The notes beneath the pieces are model-generated. The model worked only from the letters and a program-made list of their open reading frames with translations. It searched no databases and was not told the DNA's origin. A stretch of 64,000 nucleotides of DNA, taken from NCBI GenBank assembly GCA_026129485.1, contig JAHCHY010000016.1, positions 1-64,000 of the forward strand, written 5' to 3'. Position 1 is the first letter of the stretch, and every line of letters begins with the position of its first letter. This document shows, in pieces, positions 15,462 through 24,127 of this stretch. The stretch is from Cyclobacteriaceae bacterium (GTDB lineage Bacteria; Bacteroidota; Bacteroidia; Cytophagales; Cyclobacteriaceae). The position numbers were made by a program, and so were the translations under genes.

Positions 15462-16559
15462 TTAAATTCCGCGCAGGGTTTCGTCTGTTATATAGTCAAC
15501 CACTTTTTCCAGGCTTCCGGTTTCCCGATACACAGCCAGTTGCCTGTCGGCACCGGTACCCTGCTCTAATATGGTGCGAATATAATTGATCGCGTTGCGG
15601 CTGCCAAGCTCATCCACCACATCATCCACAAAATCGAGCAGCTCTAAAATCAATGCGCGTGTATCCAGCTCAGCCTGCTTGCCAAAATCAATCAGCCTGC
15701 CATCGATTCCATAACGCGATGCGCGCCATTTGTTTTCATTGATGAGCGCGCGTGTGTACATAATGAAGCTCATATTCTGCAAACGAAGCTTGTATAATTT
15801 TACCACCAATGCCTGGAACACTGCCGTAATGGCAACGGTTTCTTCCACACGCATGGGCACATCGCAAATACGAAACTCAATGGTATCAAAAAACGGATGC
15901 ACGCGTACATCCCACCAGATCTTTTTTGCGTTGTCGATGCAGTTGGTTTTGATCAGCAGGTTTACATAGTTTTTAAAATCATCCCAGCCATCAAACTTAT
16001 CAGGGATGCCTGTGCGGGGAAACTTATCAAATACTTTCGTGCGAAATGATTTAAAGCCCGTGTTGCGGCCTTCCCAGAAAGGCGAGTTGCAACTGAGCGC
16101 ATACACGTGCGGCAAAAAATAGCGCACGGTGTTTTGAATATGGATAGCCATATTCTTGTCTTTAATGCCTACATGCACATGCAACCCAAAAATGAGATTG
16201 GAACGCGCTGCTTCCTGCATCTCCTGCACAATTTCATCATAGCGCGGGTTGGGTGTAATCAACTGCTTGCTCCAGTGCGAAAACGGGTGTGTGCCCGATG
16301 CTCCGATCTTTAACCCGAGCGAACCCGCCACTTCGCTTACTACTTTACGCAGCGTGGCAATTTCCTGGTAAGCCTGTGTTACATCTTTACAAATACCGGT
16401 GCCCACCTCCACTACAGCCTGGTGCATTTCGGCTTTTACGCTGTCTTTGATAACCTGCGAGGCAAGCTCAACAATTTTCTGATCGTGCGAGGTAAGCTCC
16501 CGCGTATGCGGGTCTGTTACCATATATTCTTCTTCAACGCCCAGTGTGAAGGTTTCCAT
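15462..16559 (-). CDS. Carboxylate-amine ligase, YbdK/GCS2 family
   Basis: 365 residues, the family's usual length. Diagnostic motifs are LGVEEEYMV (6-14), AVVEVGTG and GLHVHVG (125-131), followed by RYFLPHVYALSCNSPFWEG. The family adopts the glutamine-synthetase fold and joins a carboxylate (typically the gamma-carboxyl of glutamate) to an amine with ATP; E. coli YbdK has weak gamma-glutamylcysteine ligase activity in vitro. The true substrate here is unknown. It is the middle gene of the cluster, 24 bases after the ATP-grasp gene and 10 bases before the amidotransferase gene, so a role in building a glutamyl-type amide is likely. Confidence 0.92.
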   Translation of the reverse strand: METFTLGVEEEYMVTDPHTRELTSHDQKIVELASQVIKDSVKAEMHQAVVEVGTGICKDVTQAYQEIATLRKVVSEVAGSLGLKIGASGTHPFSHWSKQLITPNPRYDEIVQEMQEAARSNLIFGLHVHVGIKDKNMAIHIQNTVRYFLPHVYALSCNSPFWEGRNTGFKSFRTKVFDKFPRTGIPDKFDGWDDFKNYVNLLIKTNCIDNAKKIWWDVRVHPFFDTIEFRICDVPMRVEETVAITAVFQALVVKLYKLRLQNMSFIMYTRALINENKWRASRYGIDGRLIDFGKQAELDTRALILELLDFVDDVVDELGSRNAINYIRTILEQGTGADRQLAVYRETGSLEKVVDYITDETLRGI

Positions 16560-16583
16560 ATACTAATAACCAACAGTTAGATT

Positions 16584-17609
16584 CTACTTGCTTTTCGGTG
16601 ATTTGGCTTTTACTTCTTTGCCGGTAGCCACTTTGGTGGCTTTGGGCTTTACCAGTCCTGCTTCAAATGCCGCTACTGAGCTGGTAACAAAAGTTCCCCA
16701 CGTAAGGTTGTCCTTGCCGGGCTTCTGAACTTGTGCACGTTCTACCGCCATCTTGGCGGCATGCTCTACCACCCAGTCAAAATTTTCCTGGCCTACGGAA
16801 TGGACATCGGCATCGGGTGCAGGGTTGCAGAAGTCAATCGCATACGGAACACCGTTGCGTACGGCCATCTCAACGGTATTGAAATCGTAACCTAACGCAT
16901 TGCATAAATCCAGCACGTAGTCGCGCACTTTTTTCAGCAGCTTTTCAGATGCGGGCCCGTTGTTGCTCTGGTAACGCAAGTGATGCGGATTACGCGGCTC
17001 GTATTGCATAATGCGCACGTACTTTCTGCCGAGGCAATAGCAACGGAAATATTCCTCAAAGATGATCTCTTCCTGCAGCATCATCACCAACTGGCCGGTT
17101 TCGGCATAGGCTTTAAAAAAATCGTCCATATTGTTGAGCTTGTACACGCTCTTCCATCCGCCACCGGCATGGGGCTTCATATAAGCCGGCCAGCCGATGT
17201 GCTCAAATATTTTTTCCCAGCTTAACGGAAATTTCAGGTTGCTGAAGGATGCTTCACCTGTATCGGCAGGGCGCTCGTGCGAAGGTAGTATAACGGTTTT
17301 GGGAACCGGTACGCCAATCTTAACGGCAAGCGCATTGTTAAAAAACTTTTCATCGGCACTCCACCAGAACGGGTTGTTGATCACAGCCGTGCCGGATATA
17401 GCCGCATTTTTCAGGTAAGCCCTGTAAAAGGGAACATCCTGTGAAATACGATCGATGATTACCGCATAGTCGGTTGGCTCGCCCTGGCTTACCCTATCTA
17501 CCAGCACGGGCTCTGCTATAATATCTTTTAACCCCATCTTGTTAATGCGCTCGACAAAGGCTTCAGGGAAAGAGCGTTCCATGCCGTGCAGTATTCCGAT
17601 TTTTTTCAT
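16584..17609 (-). CDS. ATP-grasp ligase, unknown substrate
   Basis: 341 residues. ATP-grasp features are visible: WPAYMKPHAGGGWKSVYKL (nucleotide-binding Lys and Gly loop, about 148-166), MMLQEEIIFEEYFRCYCLG (hinge and phosphate-binding strand), and FNTVEMAVRNGVPYAIDFCN with NPAPD (metal-binding Asp and Asn). The overall layout resembles RimK and D-Ala-D-Ala ligases. The C-terminus ends in a Lys-rich tail (about 320-341) beyond the fold. ATP-grasp enzymes activate a carboxylate as acyl phosphate and couple it to an amine or thiol. Second gene of the cluster, 52 bases after the esterase gene. Confidence 0.85.
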   Translation of the reverse strand: MKKIGILHGMERSFPEAFVERINKMGLKDIIAEPVLVDRVSQGEPTDYAVIIDRISQDVPFYRAYLKNAAISGTAVINNPFWWSADEKFFNNALAVKIGVPVPKTVILPSHERPADTGEASFSNLKFPLSWEKIFEHIGWPAYMKPHAGGGWKSVYKLNNMDDFFKAYAETGQLVMMLQEEIIFEEYFRCYCLGRKYVRIMQYEPRNPHHLRYQSNNGPASEKLLKKVRDYVLDLCNALGYDFNTVEMAVRNGVPYAIDFCNPAPDADVHSVGQENFDWVVEHAAKMAVERAQVQKPGKDNLTWGTFVTSSVAAFEAGLVKPKATKVATGKEVKAKSPKSK

Positions 17610-17661
17610 GCGTAAAAATTTTAGGTGTTTGAATTATTTCTTTTTTATGATTGTATAAAAG

Positions 17662-18372
17662 CTACCGGATAAGGGACAAATAATGCGGGAACATTTCGCG
17701 CCATGCGGGCCAGTCGTGCGGGGCATTCTGGCGTACATCCAGCCAGTAGTGCACACCCTTGTTCTGCAGGATGTTGGCCATTTTTACATTGGCATCCCAG
17801 CACATATCGTGTGTGCCGGTGCCCAGCACTACATACATATCGGCAAAGTAGGGGTTATGCGCACCGGGAATAAAATCGAGCGGATTGTTGAAGTACACAT
17901 TATCATCGTAATATCCGTCCAGCTGATCTTTGATATCGAATGCCGCACCCATGTTAAACACGTACTTCACTACTTCGGGGTGCTTAAATGCAAAGTTGGT
18001 AGCATGATAGCCGCCAAAGCTGCAGCCCGCAGTGGCCACGCGCCTCACGCCTGTTTCGTGCTGTGCTAATGGCACCAGCTCATCCAGCAACATCAGGTCG
18101 TACCAGGTATGATTGCGCACCCGGTCGGCCGGATGAACATTTTTATTGTACCAGCTCATTTCATCAATTCCATCCACACAATAGATCTTAACCAGGCCTT
18201 CATCTAAAAACCAGGCAACGCTATCAATCAGCTTAAAATCTTTGTTTTCGTTATAATGCCCCATAGAGGTAGGAAACAGGATAACCGGGTAACCGCGTGT
18301 GCCAAAGGCCAGCACTTCAATATCGCGGCTCAGGCGGGGCGAATACCATTTATGATAATGTTCGTGCGGCAT
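17662..18372 (-). CDS. Esterase-family alpha/beta hydrolase (first gene of amidoligase cluster)
   Basis: 236 residues. The nucleophile elbow is GCSFGG with Ser118, and the late His219 is in NAPHDWPAW. The sequence matches the putative-esterase family (PF00756 type) found beside ATP-grasp genes. No signal peptide is present, so it acts in the cytoplasm. It is the first gene of the minus-strand cluster and lies back to back with a second esterase gene (91 bases between starts). In such clusters hydrolases may release or edit the amide or ester product; this is inference. Confidence 0.87.
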   Translation of the reverse strand: MPHEHYHKWYSPRLSRDIEVLAFGTRGYPVILFPTSMGHYNENKDFKLIDSVAWFLDEGLVKIYCVDGIDEMSWYNKNVHPADRVRNHTWYDLMLLDELVPLAQHETGVRRVATAGCSFGGYHATNFAFKHPEVVKYVFNMGAAFDIKDQLDGYYDDNVYFNNPLDFIPGAHNPYFADMYVVLGTGTHDMCWDANVKMANILQNKGVHYWLDVRQNAPHDWPAWREMFPHYLSLIR

Positions 18373-18463
18373 AGCAAACTTCTTATTTTTGTGGCAACAA
18401 TTTTCCGTTGAAAATCGGAAATGCGTTTTAAAATAGCTATCGAATTTAATTATTTCATTCCCG

Positions 18464-19288
18464 GTGCCGGCTTCGCATTATCATCCCGAAAAACTTACCG
18501 ATATACATTCTAAGCTGCTGGAACGCGATACTGTGGTGGAAATCTTTGTTCCACAGGGGCAACGCAACCCCGAACACGGCTATCCGCTGCTCATTCTGAA
18601 TGACGGGCAGGACAGCAAGGCCATTTCGCTTGAGTCCACGCTGGAACAATTAGCCACACAAAAATCTATTCCCGATGTAATTGTGGTTGCCGTGCACGCA
18701 GGCGACCGTATGCAGGAGTACGGTGTAGCTGCCAAACCCGACTTTAAGAAGCGCGGAACAAAAGCAAAAGCCTACAGCCGTTTTATCATGACCGAGCTGA
18801 TTCCGTATATCGAATACCGGTACCCCATCTCCCGGCAACCGGCCGAACGTGCCATTGCCGGATTTTCGCTTGGCGGATTGTCGGCAGTAGATATTGGCTG
18901 GCATCATGATTACTTTGGGCGAATAGGAGCCTTCAGCGGGTCGTTCTGGTGGCGTAAACGCGATTCTGCCAGCAGGTTTTATTCCGAGCATTACGATCGC
19001 ATCATGCACCAGCAAATCCGGAAAGGAAAATACAGGCCGGGATTAAAGTTCTGGTTTCAGACCGGGTTGCTGGACGAACAAAGCGACCGGAATAAAAATG
19101 GAGTGATTGATTCCATTGATGATACGCTTGACCTGATCGCAGAGCTGGTTAAGAAAGGTTACCGGCCTTTTCACGACATACAATACCTGGAGCTTGCTGA
19201 TGGTGCACACGACTTGCCCACCTGGGGGCGGGCCTTGCCGGAATTTTTAAAGTGGGCATTTCCCTCTCATGCTCCTCAAAAAGTTTAA
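18464..19288 (+). CDS. Esterase-family alpha/beta hydrolase, divergent from the cluster
   Basis: 274 residues from a GTG start. The nucleophile elbow is IAGFSLGGLSA with Ser135; the catalytic His is probably in LADGAHDLPTW near residue 250. PF00756-type core with LLILNDGQD and FGRIGAFSGSFWW. There is no signal peptide. It is divergent from the related but distinct esterase at 17662-18372, sharing one short promoter region, which suggests both belong to the same pathway. Confidence 0.87.
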   Translation: MPASHYHPEKLTDIHSKLLERDTVVEIFVPQGQRNPEHGYPLLILNDGQDSKAISLESTLEQLATQKSIPDVIVVAVHAGDRMQEYGVAAKPDFKKRGTKAKAYSRFIMTELIPYIEYRYPISRQPAERAIAGFSLGGLSAVDIGWHHDYFGRIGAFSGSFWWRKRDSASRFYSEHYDRIMHQQIRKGKYRPGLKFWFQTGLLDEQSDRNKNGVIDSIDDTLDLIAELVKKGYRPFHDIQYLELADGAHDLPTWGRALPEFLKWAFPSHAPQKV

Positions 19289-19323
19289 CTATCTTTACAA
19301 CCTTCACTAATCCGATATGGCGT

Positions 19324-19554
19324 ATGGAATTAGAAAACAGGATAGTTATTGACGAAGCGATCTGTGGGGGGAAGCCCGTTATTCGCGGTAAGCGCATAAC
19401 GGTTCAAACTATTTTGGAATTTTTAAGTGCCGGGGAAAGCAGGGAAGAAATTCTGAAACAATATCCCTCGTTGGAGGATGCTGATATTGATGCCAGCCTG
19501 CGCTTTGCCTCAAATCTGATGAATCGCAATTATATCATTAAAGAGCTGGCTTAG
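19324..19554 (+). CDS. DUF433 antitoxin-like protein
   Basis: 76 residues from ATG 19324 (an upstream in-frame ATG at 19252 overlaps the esterase end and is unlikely). The DUF433 pattern is clear: RIVIDEAICGGKPVIRGKRI, TVQTILEFLSAG, then ILKQYPSLEDADIDASLRFA. The fold is a small winged helix that usually acts as the antitoxin partner of DUF5615 PIN-like proteins. The DUF5615 gene follows after 1 base. Confidence 0.88.
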   Translation: MELENRIVIDEAICGGKPVIRGKRITVQTILEFLSAGESREEILKQYPSLEDADIDASLRFASNLMNRNYIIKELA

Positions 19555-19555
19555 T

Positions 19556-19897
19556 ATGCCCAGGTTTTTAGTTGATGTAAATCTCCCCTATTATTTTTCA
19601 CTTTGGAATAATCCGGATTACATACATCAGGTTGATATTGACGATACCTGGAAAGATTCAACTATTTGGAATTATGCCCGGGAGCATAATCTTACTATAA
19701 TTTCAAAGGATAGCGATTTTTCAAATCGGGTTATGCTGCAAAGCCCACCACCTAAAGTTATCCATATCCGATTTGGCAATCTGAAAATGAAAGATTTCTT
19801 TCAACGCATGACACAAGTTTGGCCGGAAGTAATCCGGTTAAATGAAAACTACAAGCTGGTAAACATTTTTATTGATCGAATTGAAGCTATAAATTAA
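19556..19897 (+). CDS. DUF5615 PIN-like protein (putative toxin)
   Basis: 113 residues. The PIN-like pattern is MPRFLVDVNLPYYF (first acidic residue Asp7), a later acidic pair at ISKDSDFSNRV, and VIHIRFGNLK. The family is a minimal PIN fold usually paired with DUF433; toxicity as an RNase is predicted, not shown. One base separates it from the DUF433 gene, and the HAD gene begins directly after its stop, so the three may be co-transcribed. Confidence 0.85.
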   Translation: MPRFLVDVNLPYYFSLWNNPDYIHQVDIDDTWKDSTIWNYAREHNLTIISKDSDFSNRVMLQSPPPKVIHIRFGNLKMKDFFQRMTQVWPEVIRLNENYKLVNIFIDRIEAIN

Positions 19898-20518
19898 ATG
19901 AGTGCACCGATAAACACCATTGTTTTTGACCTTGGCGCTGTTCTGATCGACTGGAACCCGCGCTACCTTTATCGTAAAATTTTTAAAACCGAAGAGGAAG
20001 TAACCTGGTTTTTAGAAAACATCTGCACGCACGACTGGAATGAAAAGCAGGATGCCGGCCGGTCATTCGAGGAAGCTACTGATGAGCTGCTGGCTAAATT
20101 CCCGGAGCATGAGGTTCCCATTCGCGCATGGTATGGTCGCTGGCAGGAAACCATGAACGGCCCCATACAAGGCACGGTGGACATCCTGAAAGAAATTCGC
20201 GATTCAAAAAAATACAAGCTCTATGCGCTTACCAACTGGTCGGCCGAAACATTTCCGTGGGCATTAGAGAAGTTCGAGTTTTTAAGCTGGTTTGATGGCA
20301 TTGTGGTTTCGGGTCATGAAAAAACACGCAAGCCTTTTGCGGATTTTTACCGGGTATTATTTGATCGCTACAGCATCAATCCTGCGCAAGCGCTTTTTAT
20401 TGATGACAGCCAGCGCAATATTGATGGCGCTGCTACAGTAGGCATGCCTGGCATCCGGTTTGAATCGCCCGAACAACTAAAGGCCGAGCTTATCAAAAGA
20501 AATATCCTGAACCGATAA
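19898..20518 (+). CDS. HAD-family phosphatase (YihX-like)
   Basis: 206 residues. Motif I is IVFDLGAVLIDWNP with nucleophile Asp11; the usual second Asp is Gly, as in the YihX subgroup. Motif II is LYALTNWSAETFP. Motif III is KTRKPFADFYRVL, and motif IV is ALFIDDSQRNIDGA with the metal-binding Asp pair. Such enzymes dephosphorylate sugar or nucleotide phosphates in the cytoplasm; the substrate is unknown. The start codon abuts the stop of the DUF5615 gene with no spacer. Confidence 0.9.
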   Translation: MSAPINTIVFDLGAVLIDWNPRYLYRKIFKTEEEVTWFLENICTHDWNEKQDAGRSFEEATDELLAKFPEHEVPIRAWYGRWQETMNGPIQGTVDILKEIRDSKKYKLYALTNWSAETFPWALEKFEFLSWFDGIVVSGHEKTRKPFADFYRVLFDRYSINPAQALFIDDSQRNIDGAATVGMPGIRFESPEQLKAELIKRNILNR

Positions 20519-20555
20519 AAACTTCTTATCCCTTATGATATGAATCTCAATTAAC

Positions 20556-21299
20556 ATGAGGCTGCATTATTTCGCTGTTATTGCACTACTGGCATTTGCC
20601 TGCAAAGCGCCCCGGGAAAAAAAGACGGATGTGGTTGCGCTTACCTGGCAAGTAGCTGGTGTTTACGAAGCATCCTTACCCTGCCAGGACTGCATCAGCA
20701 TTGAATACCAACTGGAGCTGGAGCCGGACTCATCGTTTATTGAACACATTACTTTCCTGGGCAAGCCCGATGGTAATTACGAAGTGCATGGTACGTGGGT
20801 AGCCGGGGCGGATTCATTGCTTACCCTTAGTCCCGGCAGGTTGGCTTATAAAATAAAAGTAAATGCCAATGGCAGCCTTACCATTTCCGATGCTACAGAG
20901 AACCATCTTGAAAAGCAGCCGGCTGTTTTAATGCGATTAGCTGCACAAAAAGCAGATGAGTCCGTTTTGCTGAATGATATTTGGGTGTTGGAAGCGATTG
21001 ATCAAACCGAAATAACCGAAGCTGACTACGCACAAGAACGCCCGCAATTAGAGTTCCATAAAGTTGATGGAAAAATAATAGGTACTACCGGGTGCAACCG
21101 GCTAAGCGGAACTTATACAACTACAGGAAACAACATTTCTTTCGGCCCGATGCTTACTACCAAAATGGCTTGTCCCGGAAATGGTGAAACCCGGTTTGTG
21201 AATGCATTGGGAGAAGTAACTTCTTTCAAGATTGTTAAGCTAAAGCTTTACCTGCTGGCAGGCAGCACGGAAAAGTTACGGTTCAGAGAAGCAGATTAA
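20556..21299 (+). CDS. Lipoprotein with NlpE-like and META domains
   Basis: 247 residues. The lipobox is LLAFAC with Cys16 as the lipidation site. An NlpE N-terminal-like domain covers about 30-130 (VAGVYEASLPCQDCISIEYQ, with a CxxC pair). A META (HslJ-like) domain covers about 140-245 (IIGTTGCNRLSGTYTTTGN, then FGPMLTTKMACPG). In E. coli NlpE senses surface contact and copper stress and HslJ is linked to novobiocin resistance; the joint protein is common in Bacteroidota and is probably an envelope-stress lipoprotein. Its 3' end faces rocD with 3 bases between stops. Confidence 0.88.
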   Translation: MRLHYFAVIALLAFACKAPREKKTDVVALTWQVAGVYEASLPCQDCISIEYQLELEPDSSFIEHITFLGKPDGNYEVHGTWVAGADSLLTLSPGRLAYKIKVNANGSLTISDATENHLEKQPAVLMRLAAQKADESVLLNDIWVLEAIDQTEITEADYAQERPQLEFHKVDGKIIGTTGCNRLSGTYTTTGNNISFGPMLTTKMACPGNGETRFVNALGEVTSFKIVKLKLYLLAGSTEKLRFREAD

Positions 21300-21302
21300 C
21301 AG

Positions 21303-22541
21303 TTATTTTTTATAGGCCAGCACCACACTTTCAATAATATCGCAACACTCGTGAACCTGCTCTTCCGTTATGACCAACGGAGGGGCCAAACGAATAATGT
21401 TGCCGTGTGTGGGTTTGGCCAGCAAGCCATTCGCTGCAAGCTCCAGGCAGATATTCCAAGCCGTTTGGCCATCAGGTGTATCGTTTATAACAATCGCATT
21501 TAACAGCCCCTTGCCGCGCACCAATGTGATAAGCGATGATTTCTTTATCAAAGCCTTCATCCGGTCGCGGAATATTTCACCGAGGTGCGCTGCCTGCTCA
21601 GCCAGGTGTTCATCTTTTACAACCTGCAAAGCTTCCACTACCACAGCAGCCGCTAACGGGTTACCGCCAAAGGTAGAGCCGTGTTCACCCGGCTTAATCA
21701 CCAGCATAATTTCATCATCGGCCAGCACAACCGAAACAGGCAGCACACCTCCTGAAAGCGCTTTGCCCAGAATCAGGATGTCGGCATGAACATTTTCATA
21801 ATCACTGGCCAGCATCTTACCCGTTCGGGCAATGCCGGTTTGTATTTCATCCATCATCAGCAGCACATTATGCTGCTTACATAAATCAGCCGCAGCTTTT
21901 AAATAGCCCGGTTGGGGCACGTACACACCCGCTTCACCCTGTATCGGCTCAATCCACAAAGCGCATACATTCGGGTTAGCCAATGCTTTTTCCAGGGCAG
22001 CCACATCATCGTACTCCACCATTTCAAAGCCGGGCATAAACGGGCCAAATCCTTTTCGGGCCGAAGGATCGGATGAAGCGGAAATAATGCTGGTTGTTCG
22101 CCCGTGAAAATTCTTTTTTGCAGCAACTATTACTGCCTTGTTATCTTGAATTCCCTTTTTGGTATAGCCCCACTTACGCGCCAGCTTGATGGCTGTTTCG
22201 TTGGCTTCGGCACCGCTGTTCATAAACAGCGCTTTATCATAGCCAAACGTATCGCACACGTATTTTTCGGCAACACCTAATTTATCATTATAAAAAGCCC
22301 GCGAGGTAAGCGTAAGCTCTTTTGCCTGTTCAACCAGCGCATTTACAATACGCGGGTGGCAATGCCCCTGGTTTACGGCACTGTAGGCTGAAAGAAAATC
22401 GTAGTAACGCTTGCCTTCCACATCCCACAAAAAAACACCCTCGCCCCGGTTAAGCACTACGGGCAACGGATGATAATTATGCGCACCGTATTTATCTTCT
22501 AATTCAATAGCTTCCCGGCTGGATGTAATTGTTGTTACCAT
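21303..22541 (-). CDS. rocD: Ornithine aminotransferase
   Basis: 412 residues, class III PLP aminotransferase. Diagnostic stretches are [83 protein letters not shown] and [13 protein letters not shown] (PLP Lys). [13 protein letters not shown] completes the pattern. The enzyme converts ornithine plus 2-oxoglutarate to glutamate semialdehyde and glutamate, linking arginine breakdown to proline and glutamate. It stands alone, so pathway partners are elsewhere. A Bacteroidota -7 element lies 20 bases upstream. Confidence 0.95.
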   Translation of the reverse strand: MVTTITSSREAIELEDKYGAHNYHPLPVVLNRGEGVFLWDVEGKRYYDFLSAYSAVNQGHCHPRIVNALVEQAKELTLTSRAFYNDKLGVAEKYVCDTFGYDKALFMNSGAEANETAIKLARKWGYTKKGIQDNKAVIVAAKKNFHGRTTSIISASSDPSARKGFGPFMPGFEMVEYDDVAALEKALANPNVCALWIEPIQGEAGVYVPQPGYLKAAADLCKQHNVLLMMDEIQTGIARTGKMLASDYENVHADILILGKALSGGVLPVSVVLADDEIMLVIKPGEHGSTFGGNPLAAAVVVEALQVVKDEHLAEQAAHLGEIFRDRMKALIKKSSLITLVRGKGLLNAIVINDTPDGQTAWNICLELAANGLLAKPTHGNIIRLAPPLVITEEQVHECCDIIESVVLAYKK

Positions 22542-22560
22542 ATCCTGATTTTTTGCTTAT

Positions 22561-22568
22561 CAAAGGTA
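22561..22568 (-). promoter_or_regulatory. Possible -7 promoter element of rocD
   Basis: The minus strand reads TACCTTTG, an exact TAnnTTTG match, 20 bases upstream of the rocD start. The nearest TTG upstream is about 24 bases away, longer than the usual 19-21, so the -33 part is weak. Confidence 0.4.
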
Positions 22569-22601
22569 AGCATTTATTAAGTAGCTATGCGACAATCTTG
22601 T

Positions 22602-22632
22602 TTTGCGCTGGCCTGCGAATGCACTACCTTTG
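22602..22632 (+). promoter_or_regulatory. Bacteroidota-type promoter of the coiled-coil/RmuC-like gene
   Basis: TTTG at 22602-22605, a 19-base spacer, then TACCTTTG at 22625-22632. This fits the TTTG-N19-TAnnTTTG consensus exactly, and the start codon follows 22 bases downstream. Confidence 0.65.
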
Positions 22633-22654
22633 ACAAACATTTTTTAATCGCAGC

Positions 22655-24037
22655 ATGGAGGTTTTTTTAGATAGCACCCGCAGACTTTTTGACAGCCTGA
22701 AATCGCTGGGCTGGTGGGGGCGTTTGTTCGGCTGGGGCCGGATAAAATCGCAATTGGTTGAGGCCAATGGTGAGCTACAGAAGCTGAATGCGACCGCGTC
22801 TGCCTTAAAAGCAGAAAACACGCGACTGGAAAACGCGCTGTCTGTAGAGAAGGTGGAGCTAAAAAGTGCGCAGGATAGCTTCAATCGCGCCAACACCGAG
22901 CTTGAGGTAATTAAAAACACGCAACACCATCAGGCTGAAAAACTGAAAGAGCTTCAGGATAAAAATGTAACACTCGAAACACTCAACAGCCAATACCTGA
23001 AACGCGGCACCGAGCTGGCCAATGATCTGAATGGATTGAAGCAAAAGCTGGAAACGCTGGATAAAAACCTCCAGGAGCTAAAGGAAGAGAACAGCAAGCT
23101 TAAAAAAGAAGATGAGTTCCGCAGGCAGGAGCATTCCAACGCTATGGCTTCGCTGCGTGAGATTCAACGCAAAATTCAGGATGACCGCGAGCAGGAGCTG
23201 ACGGCAAAAAACCAGGCCGAGATAATCCGCATTCGCAAGCTGAAAGAAACGTGGCTGAAGCATGAAGAAAATGTAAAGAACCGTATGCGGGCCATCTGCC
23301 ACCGGCATGGCATTGAATACGTGGATAAAGTGCCTTTTAAAGGCAAGCCCGATAACACCGTAAAAATTAATGACGAGTATATCATCTTCGATGCCAAGAG
23401 CCCGGCCGGAGATGATCTTTCCAATTTTCCATCGTATGTAAAAGCGCAGGCCGAAGGCGCCATGAAGTATGTGAAAGAAGAAAATGTGCGCAAAGAAGTA
23501 TTCCTGGTGGTGCCCACCAATACGCTGGAATACCTGGAAACTTTTGAATATCGCCTGAGCGATTATACGGTTTATGTAATCTCGCGCGATTCGTTAGAGC
23601 CGATGCTGCTCACCTTAAGGCGGATTGAAGAATATGAATTTGCCGAGCAGATGAGCCCGGAAGAACGCGAAAACATCTGCCGGGTAATCGGCAAGTTTGT
23701 GCACCTGAGCAAACGCAGGATCCAGATTGACGGTTTCTTTGCCAAGCAGTTTTTTGAATTAGTATATCGTACCGAAGCCGATCTCTCAAAAGAATTTTTA
23801 GAGAAAGTGGCTCAGTTTGAGAAATCCGAGAAACTAAATCCACCACAGGAAAAACGCGAGAAGCAGATCAGCATGAAGGAGCTGGAAGCGGATGCAGAAA
23901 AAATCCAGGGTGAGGCCATTCAAAAAGGTATTGATGTGCAGGACGGCTTGCTCATTAAAGAAATCAATAAGCTGCCTTTGTACTCAACCCCTGATGATGA
24001 CAAAAGCCAGGGAAGCTTGTTCGACAAAACTATTTAG
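22655..24037 (+). CDS. Coiled-coil protein with PD-(D/E)XK-like, RmuC-related domain
   Basis: 460 residues. A short N-terminus (WWGRLFGWG) leads into a long coiled coil at about 30-200 (heptads in LKAENTRLENALSVEKVELK). A nuclease-fold core follows (about 215-320) with PFKGKPDNTVKINDEYIIFD and DAKSPAGDD, giving the PD...D-x-K signature of PD-(D/E)XK proteins. The layout (coiled coil then nuclease fold) matches RmuC, a DNA-recombination protein, though the overall sequence is a Bacteroidota-specific variant. Nuclease activity is not shown. It has its own well-formed promoter and is divergent from rocD. The C-terminal tail is charged and probably flexible. Confidence 0.75.
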   Translation: MEVFLDSTRRLFDSLKSLGWWGRLFGWGRIKSQLVEANGELQKLNATASALKAENTRLENALSVEKVELKSAQDSFNRANTELEVIKNTQHHQAEKLKELQDKNVTLETLNSQYLKRGTELANDLNGLKQKLETLDKNLQELKEENSKLKKEDEFRRQEHSNAMASLREIQRKIQDDREQELTAKNQAEIIRIRKLKETWLKHEENVKNRMRAICHRHGIEYVDKVPFKGKPDNTVKINDEYIIFDAKSPAGDDLSNFPSYVKAQAEGAMKYVKEENVRKEVFLVVPTNTLEYLETFEYRLSDYTVYVISRDSLEPMLLTLRRIEEYEFAEQMSPEERENICRVIGKFVHLSKRRIQIDGFFAKQFFELVYRTEADLSKEFLEKVAQFEKSEKLNPPQEKREKQISMKELEADAEKIQGEAIQKGIDVQDGLLIKEINKLPLYSTPDDDKSQGSLFDKTI

Positions 24038-24127
24038 CTATATGAAATGGCCATGCAGACGTTTTGCACCAACCGAAAATGATTATTTAGCCATTCCATC
24101 TGACCTTAAACAAAAAACAATTAACAG

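Noticed and set aside
17662-18372. Esterase as a feruloyl or xylan esterase of a glycan locus
   Set aside because: It lacks a signal peptide and is the first gene of the ligase cluster, far from the SusC/SusD locus.
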